A DNA stretch of 64,000 bases from Glycine soja (GCF_004193775.1 NC_041019.1:13316204-13380203), one strand, 5' to 3'. Positions 12,905 through 24,872 are shown, counted from the stretch's first letter. The notes: a model not told the origin generated them from the letters alone. A program made the numbers and translations.

Positions 12905-15135
12905 CACAACCACGGATATTCCAAAACCCAGTTACCTGTCTTTGTGGCAATAGGTTAACTTCAGTGTTGTTATGCCAAATCTGACAACGTTCACTGAAAT
13001 CTGTGAGTGAATAAATGGTTCCTAATTTTCTCATTGCAAGGTTAACTGCATCATTATCATCGTTCACACACCACAGGAGTACCCAAACCCAATTGGGTTC
13101 TCTGCTTCAACACAAACACAATGCTTTCCTTTTTTTCTTCAATTCATTCTCTTCTGGCACCTCTTCTGATTCTGAATCAGATGGAAACTACCACAAAGGT
13201 GACACTTTTACTGTGTCTTATCTCATCAACTCATGTGGGGTGTCCCCAAGAAAAGCCAAGGAACTCTCCAATAGGATCAATTTGAAAACCCCAGATGGCC
13301 CAAATGCTGTTATTGATCTTCTCAACAACTATGGCTTCACCAAAACCCATCTTGCAAAACTTGTGGAGAAACACCCTTTGGTGCTTGTTGCGGATGCAGA
13401 GAATACCCTTTTGCCTAAACTCAAGTTCTTCCGTTCTATTGGGCTTTCCAACACTGACATGCGTAAGATTTTAATTGCTAACCATACCTTGAACAGGAGC
13501 TTGAAAAAATTCTTCATCCCACGTTATGAGATCCTCAGACGTGTACTTGGTGATGATCAAGAAGTTGTTAGAGCTATAACAAATTCCCGATTTGGTTTTA
13601 CATATGGTGACACAATGAACTTGGTTCCAAACATTGAGGTTTTGAGGCAGTCTGGTGTGCCGCAAGCTTCTATCACTTTCCTGATGATCAATTCTGCGAC
13701 TGTAGCCTACTGGAAGCATTCCAGATTTGTGGAAGCTGTCAACACTGCTAAGGAAATTGGGCTTAATCCCTTGAGAACAAATTTTATTGTGGCCGTTGAA
13801 ATGCTTCTAATTAGGAGCAAAGCCGTATGGGAATCAAGGTTTGAGGTTTATGAGAGGTGGGGTTGGAATCGCGAAATGGCTCTTCAAGTATTTCGAAAGT
13901 TTCCCTGTGTTATGAAGTTGTCAGAGGAGACGTTTGCCAAAAAAATGAGTTTCCTAGTGAAAGATATGGGTTGGTTATCAGAAGATATTGCTGAATATCC
14001 TCAGGTGATAGCGTACAACTTGGAGAAGAGGATTATCCCTAGATTCTCGGTAATCAAAATCTTGAAATCAAAAGGTCTGATTGAGAACAAATTGCACTTA
14101 AGTGCCATTATTTGCATAACTGAGAAAAAATTTCTAGAGAATTTTGTGGTCAGTTTTCAGAAAGATTTGCCTCTCTTACCAGATGTCTATGGTGGAAAGG
14201 TCAAGCCTTCAAATGTAATGTAATCTTTGACGGTTTTTTCTTGCAATTATCCTAACAGCCAATTTGTCTATTTCAATGCAAAATTGGACTTTGATTTGGG
14301 TCGCTTTCACTTTTTGTGCCTGCATTTTGAGTTTTATTTTCTTGGGTGGAGAGATTTTTTTGTCAGATTTATAGCATATTGACTTTATTATCATCGAGTA
14401 TATAACATCCTTCTAGTGGTGATTTTCAATTCAATATCTTGGTTTATTTATTTCTGTTGATAAAGCACAACAGATTAAAAGAAGAGTGCTATCTTTTGTA
14501 GGATAATTCTGATATGAATTTTATCTTGATTGTTGCCCTCTTGTTTCAAATATCTTTTTTTTATCCATTATGGTAATCTTTACAATTATGACAGGACGAG
14601 AGTTTAGTTACTTAGAATAGTTATAGCTAGAAATTTAGAATACCTGGTTACATTACAAGTATGAATTAACTTACATTCTGTTTTGCTTTTATTTGAGAAC
14701 TGAGGCGTTAGGATCTGGATTAGTACTCATTCTCTATTAATAAAACCAGAATGACATCAACAGTGATGTGTCAGCCTTATATTTCAGTATTTCCTGTTGG
14801 CAATGTCTGTGCATTGAGCTTTTCTGCTCATTCTTTTTCCATTGTTGTTCAACTCCTCAGTGAACATATGCAATACACAGGCCGAAATGACTGAAAATAA
14901 TGTTATCATTATATTCATGAAGGAAACAAAATAAGTTCAAATATTATTTAAGAAACCAATAACGTCCAAGAAAATGAAAAAACAAAGCTTTGTCAAGACT
15001 CAAACATGATTGCCAGAATTAAAACACTACCAGACATGCAACACTAACAAAACTACTTCCAAGTGTCATTTTATATTCAGCTGTTTCTTCAAAATTTCAA
15101 ATGAAAAACAATTGAATAATAATGTAAAAACCATA
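12905..15135 (+). repeat. mTERF duplication block A
   Basis: This block and block B (20590-23855) are collinear from about 90 bases upstream of the coding start to about 900 bases past the stop. Shared non-coding landmarks are ACAACGTTCACT before the gene, ATTAATAAAACCAGAAT (14737 in A) and AACAAAGCTTT (14982 in A) after it. A lacks the LINE insertion found in B. Boundaries are by eye. Confidence 0.75.
13015..14223 (+). CDS. mTERF-family protein (copy A)
   Basis: Single-exon gene of 402 aa, normal for the plant mTERF class. mTERF proteins are helical-repeat proteins that bind organelle nucleic acids and affect transcription, splicing or translation in mitochondria or plastids. Residues 1-45 are basic and Ser/Thr/Phe-rich with almost no acid (MVPNFLIARLTAS), like a targeting peptide, probably mitochondrial. 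From about residue 62 come repeated mTERF units, for example YLINSCGVSP, GFTKTHLAKLVEKHP, LLPKLKFFRSIG, MGWLSEDIAEYPQV and LEKRIIPRFSVIKILKSKGL. The ATG at 13015 is chosen because all three intact paralogues start here after a conserved AATAAATG context. No break was seen. The exact target is unknown. Confidence 0.9.
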   Translation: MVPNFLIARLTASLSSFTHHRSTQTQLGSLLQHKHNAFLFFFNSFSSGTSSDSESDGNYHKGDTFTVSYLINSCGVSPRKAKELSNRINLKTPDGPNAVIDLLNNYGFTKTHLAKLVEKHPLVLVADAENTLLPKLKFFRSIGLSNTDMRKILIANHTLNRSLKKFFIPRYEILRRVLGDDQEVVRAITNSRFGFTYGDTMNLVPNIEVLRQSGVPQASITFLMINSATVAYWKHSRFVEAVNTAKEIGLNPLRTNFIVAVEMLLIRSKAVWESRFEVYERWGWNREMALQVFRKFPCVMKLSEETFAKKMSFLVKDMGWLSEDIAEYPQVIAYNLEKRIIPRFSVIKILKSKGLIENKLHLSAIICITEKKFLENFVVSFQKDLPLLPDVYGGKVKPSNVM

Positions 15136-17261
15136 ATGTATCATGATGATAGAATACAGTGTTGTTCTGTCAACATTCTACTGTTAGATACAGCAATGGA
15201 AGTGTCTTTTTCCCTCACCATTGTTCTCTTATACATGATAGAGTCCCGGCTCTTATTTTTGCATGTTGTTGCTCTGAAGTTAAATTCAGAGAATCATTGC
15301 AGCTCCGCTGTGCAAATGGTGTATGCAAAGGTCGTCAACCTCGTTTCTAATATTGTGATCTTTCCTTAATGCCTCTCAATCAGTTTCTCTATCTTCAAAA
15401 GTGACAATTCAAAAGTTTGCCACATCCTGGGATTCCTTCTTGCCTAGTCTTTTGCTGAAGCTAAATTCTAAGCTGACACAAGGTATTTGTGAACTACTTT
15501 GGTTGATAATTATTTTAGAAGAGTGAAGATTAAATGGAATGAACCTATGAAACTCTACTTTAATAAGTCAGCAATAAACATAACCCATGATCCTATACAA
15601 CATTGTTGACAAAACACATTGAAGTGGATAAACATTTTGATAAAATGCTAAACTGTGGTTAGACATGTACTCCATATGTACCTTCACAAGTTTAACTTTC
15701 GAATATTCCTTTCAAAGGATTGTGAAAGGATTTTATACAAGCTGGGAATGGAAAATATCTATTCTCTAGCACGAAGGGGAGTGTTAGAAATAAGAACATT
15801 TTCAATGTTGACCTTCTTTCCAAGTTGTCTAGATACTTTATATAATTAGGTTCAATACATCTTAGGAAGTAGTAATAACTTAATTGCTCTCTTCTAAATA
15901 GTAGTTGGCAACGATTTTCTTTGTAATCCTTGTTAATATAAGTAGTTCATTGGATTGAGTGGTAAAACTAATTCAATCACATTTGGAAAAACCGTGTTTT
16001 TTCACAGTATGATTTAGCCTCTCTTGAAATTTCATGAACTGTGAAATTCAATGACTTGAAGATTATAATGTGAACTTTTAAAACATAATAAAAATAAGTA
16101 TTCTTCTATTGAGTTATCCTTAATTTTCTTTTTCTAATGTTTCAATACACAGGTTGTGTAAACTGATATTGTAGAAAATATTTGTTGAACTGTGGAAGAA
16201 ACCTTTTGGGTTCTAAAGAATTAGAATGAAACAAAATAAAAAACGTGACTGAATTGCAGCATTGGTTGCAAAACATAAAAATAAAATAAAATAAAATAAA
16301 AAAGCAAGGGAGATACATTATAAGTTTTGTTATGTTGAGAATTAAATAATTTTAGCATGGCTAAAGCATAAAGCCTATGATTACCTTGTTATATTGAGAA
16401 TTTTGGGAATGAGAAACAAAATAATAAGAATCTAGTGCTAAGAAAAGCTTTCCCTATAATATTTCGAAGAGTTTAAAAAACTCTTGGTCTATAAATTTTT
16501 ATATTACAAACTAATTAGAAATTGCGATAGACATGATCTTTTAAATTATAAAATCAATCATTTATCATATATGACGATTTATAATTGAATAACATTATTG
16601 TAAAAATTCTTTAAACTATCAAAGAATGATACATTCTAAAGTAACAATTACTGGGATATCTTTACCTGATCATGTAAAGAAATCTACATGAGACAAAATC
16701 TAAATTTGAAAAAACAAAAGACAAAGAATTTGAGAACACAAAAGATAGTAAGAGACCGAGGAACATACAATAAACAAAAAGACAAGGAGTTTTCCTTTCC
16801 ATGATGTCTCCACAAAGAAACCGCAAAGGGTATTTCGGTAGCCATAGGTGGCGGCGCTTTCCCACTCCTCTTTTATTCTTTTGTTCCTCTCTTTTCCTTG
16901 ATTCTTCTGTATCCTTCTTAGTCATTCGCTTCCGTGCTTTTCTTTCTCTCTATTTCACGATCTGTTGATGATGATAACATCTTCACAACACCTATATATA
17001 GAAAAACTTGAAGCATCCCACGCATTGAATTAGCGGGATAAAGTAACAATTCAAATTAAAAACTCGATTATAATTATTTGATTTCCTGTATAGTGGGGAT
17101 GAGATTTAGACGGAATAAACACGGGTAGCAAACTCACTACATAACAAAAATATACAAAGTTATAAAATATATTTTATGCCTAAATTCATATATAAGTGGC
17201 AAGTACAAAAAGCAAACTTATAAAGTGTACAATAGAGCTTCCATAAATTCGAGTGAAGGAA
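15136..17261. other. Intergenic, no supported gene
   Basis: AT-rich sequence. The open frames at 15010-15369, 15655-15849 and 16662-16925 are short, lack family resemblance and overlap the degenerate edge of the duplication block. A short (AAAAT)n-like run lies near 16275-16300. Confidence 0.45.
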
Positions 17262-17270
17262 CCGTGGGAG

Positions 17271-18350
17271 GGCTTTTTTACCAATCAGGGATAAAAAGTT
17301 TTCCAATTTTCTAATCGAGAGTATATTTTAAAAGATTATCCAAAACGGGATAAGTGATAGCAGATGTTACAACTTCTAACTCAAAAGTTATAACATCTGT
17401 TACCACTTGTTATCTTTTTTATTTTTTAACTGAAGTTGTAAAATTATTTACAATTTCAGTTCAAATGTTATTTTTTTACAACTTTAAAATCATAAATATT
17501 TTAATTTTTTTAAAATCGAAGTCGTAAAATTATTTATGACTTTTTTTTGTTTTACGTAAAACCTTTTTTTTTCAATTTTTTAAAGGTTTACTACTTTCAA
17601 GTCGTAAACTTGTTTTTCATTTTAAAAAATTACTTTTTTTCTATTTGTACCCTATTTTTTTTGTTAACCTTTTTATTTTTCTATTTGTAAATCTATTTTT
17701 TCTTTAATTTATAATCATTTATGGTTTTATTTTTATTTTAAATAAAAAATTTTAAAAATATATAATAAATAATATTAAGTTGACTTATTTATTAGTATAT
17801 TTTTTTATGATTTTATTTGATATGTTATTATTTTATTTTAATGTGTTTTTATTTAAAACATGTTATATATACTTTTAATATAGTTTACTTTAAATTTTTT
17901 TATTTAAAATAAAAATAAAACCTTAAATAATTATATATTAAAAGAAAAAATAGATTTACAAACAGAAAAAAGGTTAACAAAACAAAAATAGGGGTATGAA
18001 TAGAAAAAAAACAGTTTTTTAAAATAAAAAAGTGTTTATGACTTCAAAGTGGTAAATATTTAAAAAAAAATAAAAAAAAAATTTACGACTTTAAAGTTGT
18101 AAAACAAAAAATTATAAATAATTTTACGACTTCGATTTAAAAAATAAATAAAAATATTTACAACTAGAAAGTCGTAAAAAAAATAACATTTGAACAGAAA
18201 TCATAAATAATTTTACGACTTAAGTAGTAATCGGTGTTACCACTCAGAAATTGTAACACCTATTACGACTTATCCCGTTTTTGAATAATTTTTTAAAATA
18301 TATCCTTTGAAAAATTGGAAATTTTTTTATCCCTAATTAATAAAAAAAAC
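17271..18350. mobile_element. Mutator-like foldback MITE with long terminal inverted repeats
   Basis: The left arm (from 17271) and right arm (to 18350) are imperfect inverted copies for several hundred bases. Paired landmarks are AAAACGGGATAAGT (17344) with ACTTATCCCGTTTTTG (18259), and CAGGGATAAAAAG with TTTTTTTATCCCTAATT. It is flanked by 9-bp duplications CCGTGGGAG (17262-17270) and CCGTGGAAG (18351-18359), 8 of 9 identical. Long inverted ends plus a 9-bp duplication fit non-autonomous Mutator-like elements. No transposase. Many subterminal copies of a TCGTAAA-type motif occur in the arms. Confidence 0.8.
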
Positions 18351-18672
18351 CCGTGGAAGAGCTGCCCTCGTTAGTGAAGCCAGAAACAAACAATTCTTTA
18401 CAACAAATAGTAGGTGGTATTTAAAAATAACACATTATTGCATAATAGCATGAAATTCAACTTCTCTTTCCTCACATGCTAAATCAAACAAAATAGCAAA
18501 ACATTTCACCAATGTCAATAATTCAACAACCATAACCACTGTCTGGTTGGAAGGGTAATTCCGGAATGTCACTGTTCTAGGAACAGTACAAAATTGCCTG
18601 GGAAAGTATCCTCCTAAATGGATTTTTCAGATCGTTGGAAAACTTGGAAGAGGCATAGGAAAGAGAGGAAAA

Positions 18673-19059
18673 TCAATGAGAGAAGCAAAAGAGGTTGAAC
18701 ATGGCCTTAAAGTTCCACGACGTCGTTGATGGTTCTTGTGATCGTCGTCGATCGCTACTAGAAGCTTCAGCGTTGGACACTGACTCTTGAATGTCGTGTG
18801 TGGCGGCATCGATAAAGATTCCACTCTTGTCGTGTTCGATAGAGTTTAGGCCATTGATTGTTACAACTTTCGCTGGTTGAGCCACTGTGATGCAAGAGCT
18901 TCTTTTCTCATTCTTGAATTTTGCTTCAAGGATGAGAGAGATGAAGAAGAGAGAGAGAAAAAAAAGGTAAATGCGAAAAGAGAAAGAGAAAAAGAAAAAG
19001 TAAAATAAAAATCCAGCCTTTGGTTTAGAAATGTATAAATCTGAAGGTTGAAAATACAT
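18673..19059 (-). CDS. Unassigned open frame, possible exon
   Basis: The 128-residue frame starts in hydrophobic, Phe-rich sequence that looks like translated T-rich DNA. Its last 80 or so residues have a more protein-like composition (for example VVTINGLNSIEHDKSG and SSSDRRRSQEPSTTS). I do not recognise a family. It could be a gene fragment or chance; GC content is higher here than around it. The true start and splice sites are unknown. Confidence 0.2.
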   Translation of the reverse strand: MYFQPSDLYISKPKAGFLFYFFFFSFSFRIYLFFLSLFFISLILEAKFKNEKRSSCITVAQPAKVVTINGLNSIEHDKSGIFIDAATHDIQESVSNAEASSSDRRRSQEPSTTSWNFKAMFNLFCFSH

Positions 19060-20589
19060 CTACCACCATGGGAGATCATCCCACTTTCTCGTGCTAGAAT
19101 TTGTCTTTAAACAAAAGCTGGCAAAGAGGAACGAAATATAGGGCTAGGCTTCTAGCAAACAAACAGCTTAGAATCCATAAGTAAAAAAATTTGGAATTTA
19201 AAAGCTTAATTATCAATTTAGTTTTTAAATTATTTTTAAAAATTTAATTTAATTTTGATATATTTTTTGAAAAAATTAATTTAATTGTCAATTTTTTTAA
19301 AAATGCTTTAGTTTAGTTCTTTCCGATAAATTTGATTATAATCTTAAAGACCAAAATTGAATGTATTTTAAAAAAATTGAAAATTAAATTGAATCTTTTA
19401 AATGAAAAGAAACATAGGGCCGGGCTTCTAGCAAATATATAACTTAGAACCCATGGGTAAAAAAAAATGGAATTTACTACTGGACAAGGGAAATCCTAAT
19501 AACACGCTAATTCTACTTGAGGCTAAAATAACTAAACAATACTTCTAAACTTTTCCAATGAGATCACTATAAGATCATAAAAAATCATAATAACTGATCC
19601 ATTCTTTGTCCTACATCATTAGCATTTTCGAACGGTTGACCTAATTATTTTCAAACTATTTCATAAGTTTTTAATGTGTATATACTTGGGCTTGGTTTGA
19701 AGATTTTACTTCTAAATGTCCAATTTGATTTGGTGCTATCAAATATTGGCAATGGCAATGGCAATGTCAAATTTGATTTGGTGCGATTTTCAGTAGAAAT
19801 GCAATTGCTGTGTTGTGTTACGGAGTCCGCAAAATGGCCATCACAACTTATGTATAAGTACTAGAATTCATGTGATTTCTCACGTGAATTTAGTAATAAG
19901 CTCTATTTTGATTATTATTTTATATTATTGATACATGGTATTTATCCATCAAAAGCTAATTTATATTTTATCTTTATTCTAGTGAATAGAACATGAGAAT
20001 ATAAATTAATACCCTTTATATTATTTATCCATGATAAAGATATCTGATGTGAATTTATTTGTTTAATTTTTTATGGATGCGTAAAGAGATGAATAATTCA
20101 TAATGTCTTTTTATGAAGTAAAGAAAAAAACTATCTTGGATCCATGCCTCAAAAGATTGATAATAAGTAAAAAAAATCAATGAATTCATGATAAAATCCT
20201 TTTTCTTATTTATTACAAAATTTTTGTCAAAGGAATCAAGGGGTTGGGGGATCAAATGATAAAGTTCATTTGATGGTAAATTAAAGATTTTATAGATAAT
20301 TAATTTCTGAAGAAAAAAACTTATTACTTTTAATAAAGTCTCTCATTTATATAAGTAAAATTAAGACAATAAGTATCAAACTCATTATATGACTCGGATT
20401 AAAGACTTATTGTGTTGACAAAAGGTTATTTTACATTTACTACATGCACTTTTAATAAACTACTAATGTAATTAGTAAAATATTATTCGCTTTTTCTAAA
20501 TAGTATTTGAAGTAATGAAATTATATATGTAATTCTTAAAGTAACACAAGTGACATCCTTCGTCTGGTAAGTGGTAACCAATTTCGTAT
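19060..20589. other. AT-rich intergenic
   Basis: No supported gene. Contains GGCAATGGCAATGGCAATG near 19748 (short hexamer repeat) and a minus-strand open frame at 20055-20255 that I could not assign. Confidence 0.45.
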
Positions 20590-20761
20590 TTTCTCCGAAA
20601 CCCTGTTACCTGTCTCGCTGTGTCATTAGGTTAACTTTAATGTTATTAGGCCTAACACGACAGCGCCCTACAGTACTTGCTTATGCTTTCACTTTGGCCT
20701 GTATTGCATTGCCCCTTCATCACATCATCGACAACGTTCACTCAAATCTGCGAGGGAATAA

Positions 20762-21967
20762 ATGGTTACTAATTTTCTCATTGTAAGGTTGACTGCATCT
20801 TTCACACACCACAGAAGCACCCCTATCCAATTGGGTTCTCTGCTGCAACACAAACACAATGCTTTCCTTCTTTTCTTCAGTTCATTCACTTCAGGAACCT
20901 CTTCTGATTCTGAATTAGATGGAAACCAACACAAAGGTGACAACTTTACCGTGCCATACCTCATCAACTCATGTGGGGTGTCCCCAAAACTTGCTAGGAA
21001 ACTCTCCAAAAAGGTCAATTTGAAAACCCCAAATGGCCCAAATTCTGTTCTGGATCTTCTCAACAACTACGGGTTTGACAAAACCCATCTTGCAAAGCTT
21101 GTAGAGAAACATCCCATGGTGCTTGTTGCTAACGCAGAGAACACCCTTTTGCCTAAACTCAAGTTTTTCCGTTCTATTGGGGTTTCCAACACTGACATGC
21201 CTAAGATCCTACTTTGTAACCATGTATTATTGGTGAGTAGCTTGGAAAATTACCTCATCCCACGTTACGAGATCCTAAGGAGTGTACTTCGTGACGATCA
21301 GGAAGTTGTTAGAGCTTTGAAAAACGCCCCATTTGGTTTTACGTATGGTAGCTTTATAAACAGCTTGGTTCCAAACATCAAGGTTTTGAGGCAATCTGGT
21401 GTGCCCCAAGCTTCCGTGTCTTACCTGATGATCCACTCTGGGGCTGTAGTCTACTCCAAACATTCAAGATTTGTGGAGGCTGTCAACACTGCTAAGGAAA
21501 TTGGGTTTAATCCTTTGAGAATAAGTTTTATTAATGCTATTGAAATGCATCTAAGTAGGAGCAAAGCAGTGCGAGAATCAAGGTTTGAGGTTTATGAGAA
21601 GTGGGGTTGGAATGGCGAAATGGCTCTTCAAGTATTTCGAAAGTTTCCCTATGTTATGAAGTTGCCCGAGGAGACATTTACCAAAAAAATGAGTTTCCTA
21701 GTGAAAGATATGGGTTGGTTATCAGAAGATATTGCTGAATATCCTCAGGTGTTAGCGTACAACTTGGAGAAGAGGATTATCCCTAGATTCTCGGTAATCA
21801 AAATATTGAAATCAAAAGGTCTGCTTGAGAAAAATGTGCATTTCAGTAAAATTATTTGCGTAACTGAGAAATTATTTTTGGAGAAATTTGTCATCAATTA
21901 TCAGAAAGATTTGCCTTTCTTGCCAGATTTCTACAACAGTTTGACTAATCAACGGAATGTAGTATAG
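20762..21967 (+). CDS. mTERF-family protein (copy B)
   Basis: Intact single-exon paralogue of 401 aa. It has the same architecture as copy A: a basic, Phe/Ser/Thr-rich targeting-like N-terminus to about residue 45, then mTERF helical repeats from about residue 60 (YLINSCGVSPKLARKLSKKV, HLAKLVEKHPMVLVANAEN, MGWLSEDIAEYPQVLAYNLE). It differs from A by scattered substitutions, with a near-identical patch in the last third. The start ATG at 20762 matches the start of the other copies. Members of this family act in mitochondria or plastids as nucleic-acid-binding factors; the specific target cannot be read from sequence. Confidence 0.9.
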   Translation: MVTNFLIVRLTASFTHHRSTPIQLGSLLQHKHNAFLLFFSSFTSGTSSDSELDGNQHKGDNFTVPYLINSCGVSPKLARKLSKKVNLKTPNGPNSVLDLLNNYGFDKTHLAKLVEKHPMVLVANAENTLLPKLKFFRSIGVSNTDMPKILLCNHVLLVSSLENYLIPRYEILRSVLRDDQEVVRALKNAPFGFTYGSFINSLVPNIKVLRQSGVPQASVSYLMIHSGAVVYSKHSRFVEAVNTAKEIGFNPLRISFINAIEMHLSRSKAVRESRFEVYEKWGWNGEMALQVFRKFPYVMKLPEETFTKKMSFLVKDMGWLSEDIAEYPQVLAYNLEKRIIPRFSVIKILKSKGLLEKNVHFSKIICVTEKLFLEKFVINYQKDLPFLPDFYNSLTNQRNVV

Positions 21968-22576
21968 GCTTTGAAGGCTTTTGCTGGTGACTGCCCTAAC
22001 TTCCAGCTTTTCTCTTTCATTGCTAAATTGAACTTTGATTTTTGCCGAGCTTTCACTTTTTGTGTCAGTAGTTGATTTTTATTTTCCTTAGTTGTAGAGA
22101 CTTTTGGTCAGATTGATAGCATGTTGATTTTATAATAAAGTATATGAATCCATTTAGTGGTGATTTTCAATTCAATATACTGGTTTATTTATTTCTGTTG
22201 ATAAAGCGCTACACATAAAAGAAGTGTGGTATATTTTGTAATTTGTAGGCCAGAGGTAATTCTGATGAATGTTATCTTGATTGTTGTCATCTTGTTTTTA
22301 AATATGTTTATCTATTATGGGAACATTTGTTTCAGCTCAGTAGTCTGTACTGTTATCACATGACCATCCTATGCTTTTTGTCATCTATTTTAATCAAAAT
22401 TGACAACTGATAGACATGTCTAAATCTGCCATGAACTATGTTTGAATGTCTTGGATGAGGCCCATGGCTATTTATGTGAAATGGGTCAATGACCAAAGTT
22501 TAGTTTATGGTATAGCCCCTTTAACTTAAAATTGTCAGTATATATTGTTAGTGCATAGTGCTATTTGGAGTCATGG

Positions 22577-22596
22577 ATATATATATATATATATAG
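22577..22596. repeat. (TA)n microsatellite
   Basis: Short uninterrupted TA run in the 3' flank of mTERF copy B. Confidence 0.85.
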
Positions 22597-22869
22597 ATTT
22601 AAATGTTTTTTTATTACTGGTAATCTTTATGTTTTGACAGGGCGAGAGAGTAGTTAGTTGGAATAGTTTTAGTTAGAATAACTAGGTGATTACAGTGGTG
22701 GAAGTAGGAATTAGCTTAAATAAGAGGATGCGAGAACAGTAGGCATTCTGTTTTGTTTTTGTTTGAGAACTGAACATTAGAATATGTGTTAGTACTAATT
22801 ATATATTAATAAAACCAGAATAACAACTTATACAGTGAATTCTTGTGTCAGACCCATATTCCTTCATTT

Positions 22870-23397
22870 TTTTTTATCAGCAAAAATAATATATATATAG
22901 ATAACTGAGTACCGAAGTACAAAAGTTTTGTTGCCTAAGCTAATGGTTCCAGATTAGACTAAATGGAGTCTATTTAGGAACCACAGCCAAGCCACACCAT
23001 ATTAGTGAAAGAATCTGCTAATCAAAAGTTCTATTCTTAACTAGTACACTATCCCTTTTCTAAGGTTACTAGACCATTGGTTAAAATGCAAAGAGAAATC
23101 CTTCTCCAAATGCCTCAGCCATGTCCACAACAAAAAAGCTGCCTCATCGATCAATTTGTTGCTGTCAAATGTTTCATTGGAGAATATCATCTTATTCCTT
23201 TGCTGCCATATAGACCAAGTCACTGTCACCCACCAACATTTCCACCTAGTAGCCCTGCTCCCATCATTCAATATATCTCCATGGTGTAGAAAATGCTGTC
23301 TTGGGTCTTTTGGGAAAGCTCCAAACTTGTTCACCCAGGATAATGATTCCCACCAAATGGGAATGACTCTACTGCAATGGAAGAACAAATGTCCTGC
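22870..23397 (-). mobile_element. 528-bp LINE 3' end with 11-bp TSD
   Basis: Minus-strand LINE fragment: the poly(A) tail reads as a T-run just inside 22870. The end of ORF2 (zinc-binding and tail region, HLFFHCSRVIPIWWESLSWV) ends at the TAG complement at 23041. The target duplication TTCCTTCATTT is perfect at 22859-22869 and 23398-23408. Block A has the uninterrupted equivalent sequence near 14800, so the insertion came after the A/B duplication. Confidence 0.9.
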
Positions 23398-23855
23398 TTC
23401 CTTCATTTCCTGCCCAGTGACTATCTTATTGAGCTTTTCTGTCTTTTCTTTTTCTTCCTTTGTCATTCAACTAGTCTGTCAACCTGTGCAATGCGTGGGG
23501 CTGAATAAATAACTATGAAAATCATGTTGAACATTATGTTCATAAAGGAAAAATAATAATTTAGAACACAAAAGTTAAATTTTGTGCTGTCATTTATAAC
23601 TACAGTTGATATAAGTTTTGGTAACTAAGCCTAGATCTACAACATTTTCTACAATGTATGTCAAGAAACTGATAACATCCAAGAAAATTGGAAAACAAAG
23701 CTTTATGAAACTCAGTCATGATTGCTAAAGTAAAACTGAACGAAACATGTAATATTAACAAAATTACTTCAGGTGTCATTTTTCTCTTCAGCTGTCTACA
23801 AAATTTGAAAGGAAAAGCTCCCAAATAATAATTTAAAAAATAACTAAAACAAAAT

Positions 23856-24709
23856 GTAATATCAAAGCTTTTTGATCCTGATCATGTGGTTTCGAAGGGT
23901 ATTTCGTGACATAGATGAAAGAGACAATTATTATCATGCAGAAAGCCTGACAAAGGTAATACACCTTTTATTCTTCTTCACTCTAGACATACATGACAAA
24001 TTTTTCTAAATACTTTGTTGGATTTTGGAGTATGCTTGTTATGGATTAACTTGAGAGGGTTACTTCATCGTCTGATGGATTTACAATTGCATGGAATTTT
24101 CTTTTCGTGATATTTTCAAACCATTATGCACCTGGTGTCCTCATAATTCTGGTTGGTACAAAGCTTCGTATGTTCATACTGTCTAGTGCCTAATATCATA
24201 TTATCATGTTCTTCTGAGCAATAAAGTGAAAGTAAAATATGATATATTTCAGTTATTTATAATTATTTATTTTTTTATTATCTATGAGTATGTCTATAGT
24301 TGTATTTTTTATCTATCATCCTATCCTATCTATATATAGACTTTACTATATGGTGAGCGTGGTTTTTTACCATAAAGAAGAGGACATGCAGGGAAGGCTG
24401 AACCGAAAACAATATTGTGTTATGTTTGATGATGTGGATTCAGCTAGAATTTCGTATACTTGCTTTGCTCAGGTGTCCTTTGATGAGGATCATGTTAATG
24501 TAGTAACATACTCTCATTAGCATCTTTGGAATTCTAGTGGGTATGTGTAAATTGAATTGATGCAAAATCATGTATTATGTTTCAATTTTGCAGATGAAAA
24601 ATTAGAACTGGAAATAAAATGTATATGACACGAGGCATTACAATAAGGCAATGAAAATACTTAATTTAAAAATCATTTACAACAAATTACAAAACATGTT
24701 CCTTAACAA
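23856..24709. other. Intergenic, no supported gene
   Basis: AT-rich. The open frame at 24284-24520 has no recognisable family. Confidence 0.4.
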
Positions 24710-24797
24710 CCTAAAGAAGGGTGTTGCTAGGTGCACAAGAGTGTAAGAGCTTTTTTTTTTAATTTTTTTTTTGAAAAATATTTGTGACAAATTAATG

Positions 24798-24872
24798 GTC
24801 TAAGTAAGACTTGAATATGTGACTTTCAAATTGTTAGCACACCATTCTAACCAACTGAATTAGTGAATTAAT
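24798..24872 (-). other. tRNA-Ile-like sequence (left arm), degenerate
   Basis: Read on the minus strand it gives CAGTTGGTTAGAATGGTGTG and GCTAACAATTTGAAAGTCAC, the counterpart of the right-arm tRNA-like segment. The anticodon position reads AAC rather than AAT. More decayed than the right copy in the D-arm region, slightly better kept towards the T-arm. Confidence 0.6.

Larger units (their letters stand above)
20590..23855 (+). repeat. mTERF duplication block B
   Basis: Collinear with block A (12905-15135) apart from the LINE insertion at 22870-23397. Shared landmarks are TTACCTGTCT and ACAACGTTCACTC upstream, ATTAATAAAACCAGAAT near 22805, ATTGAGCTTTTCTG near 23431 and AACAAAGCTTTATG near 23693 downstream. 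Confidence 0.75.

Noticed and set aside
12852..13719. Minus-strand open frames across mTERF copy A (and equivalents in B, C and D)
   Set aside because: They recur in each paralogue only because the coding strand is conserved; composition is that of antisense translation.
20055..20255. Possible organelle DNA insertion (minus-strand frame rich in Phe, Tyr and Lys)
   Set aside because: It has a plastid-like look but I could not match it to any plastid gene from memory; a search against plastid genomes would decide.
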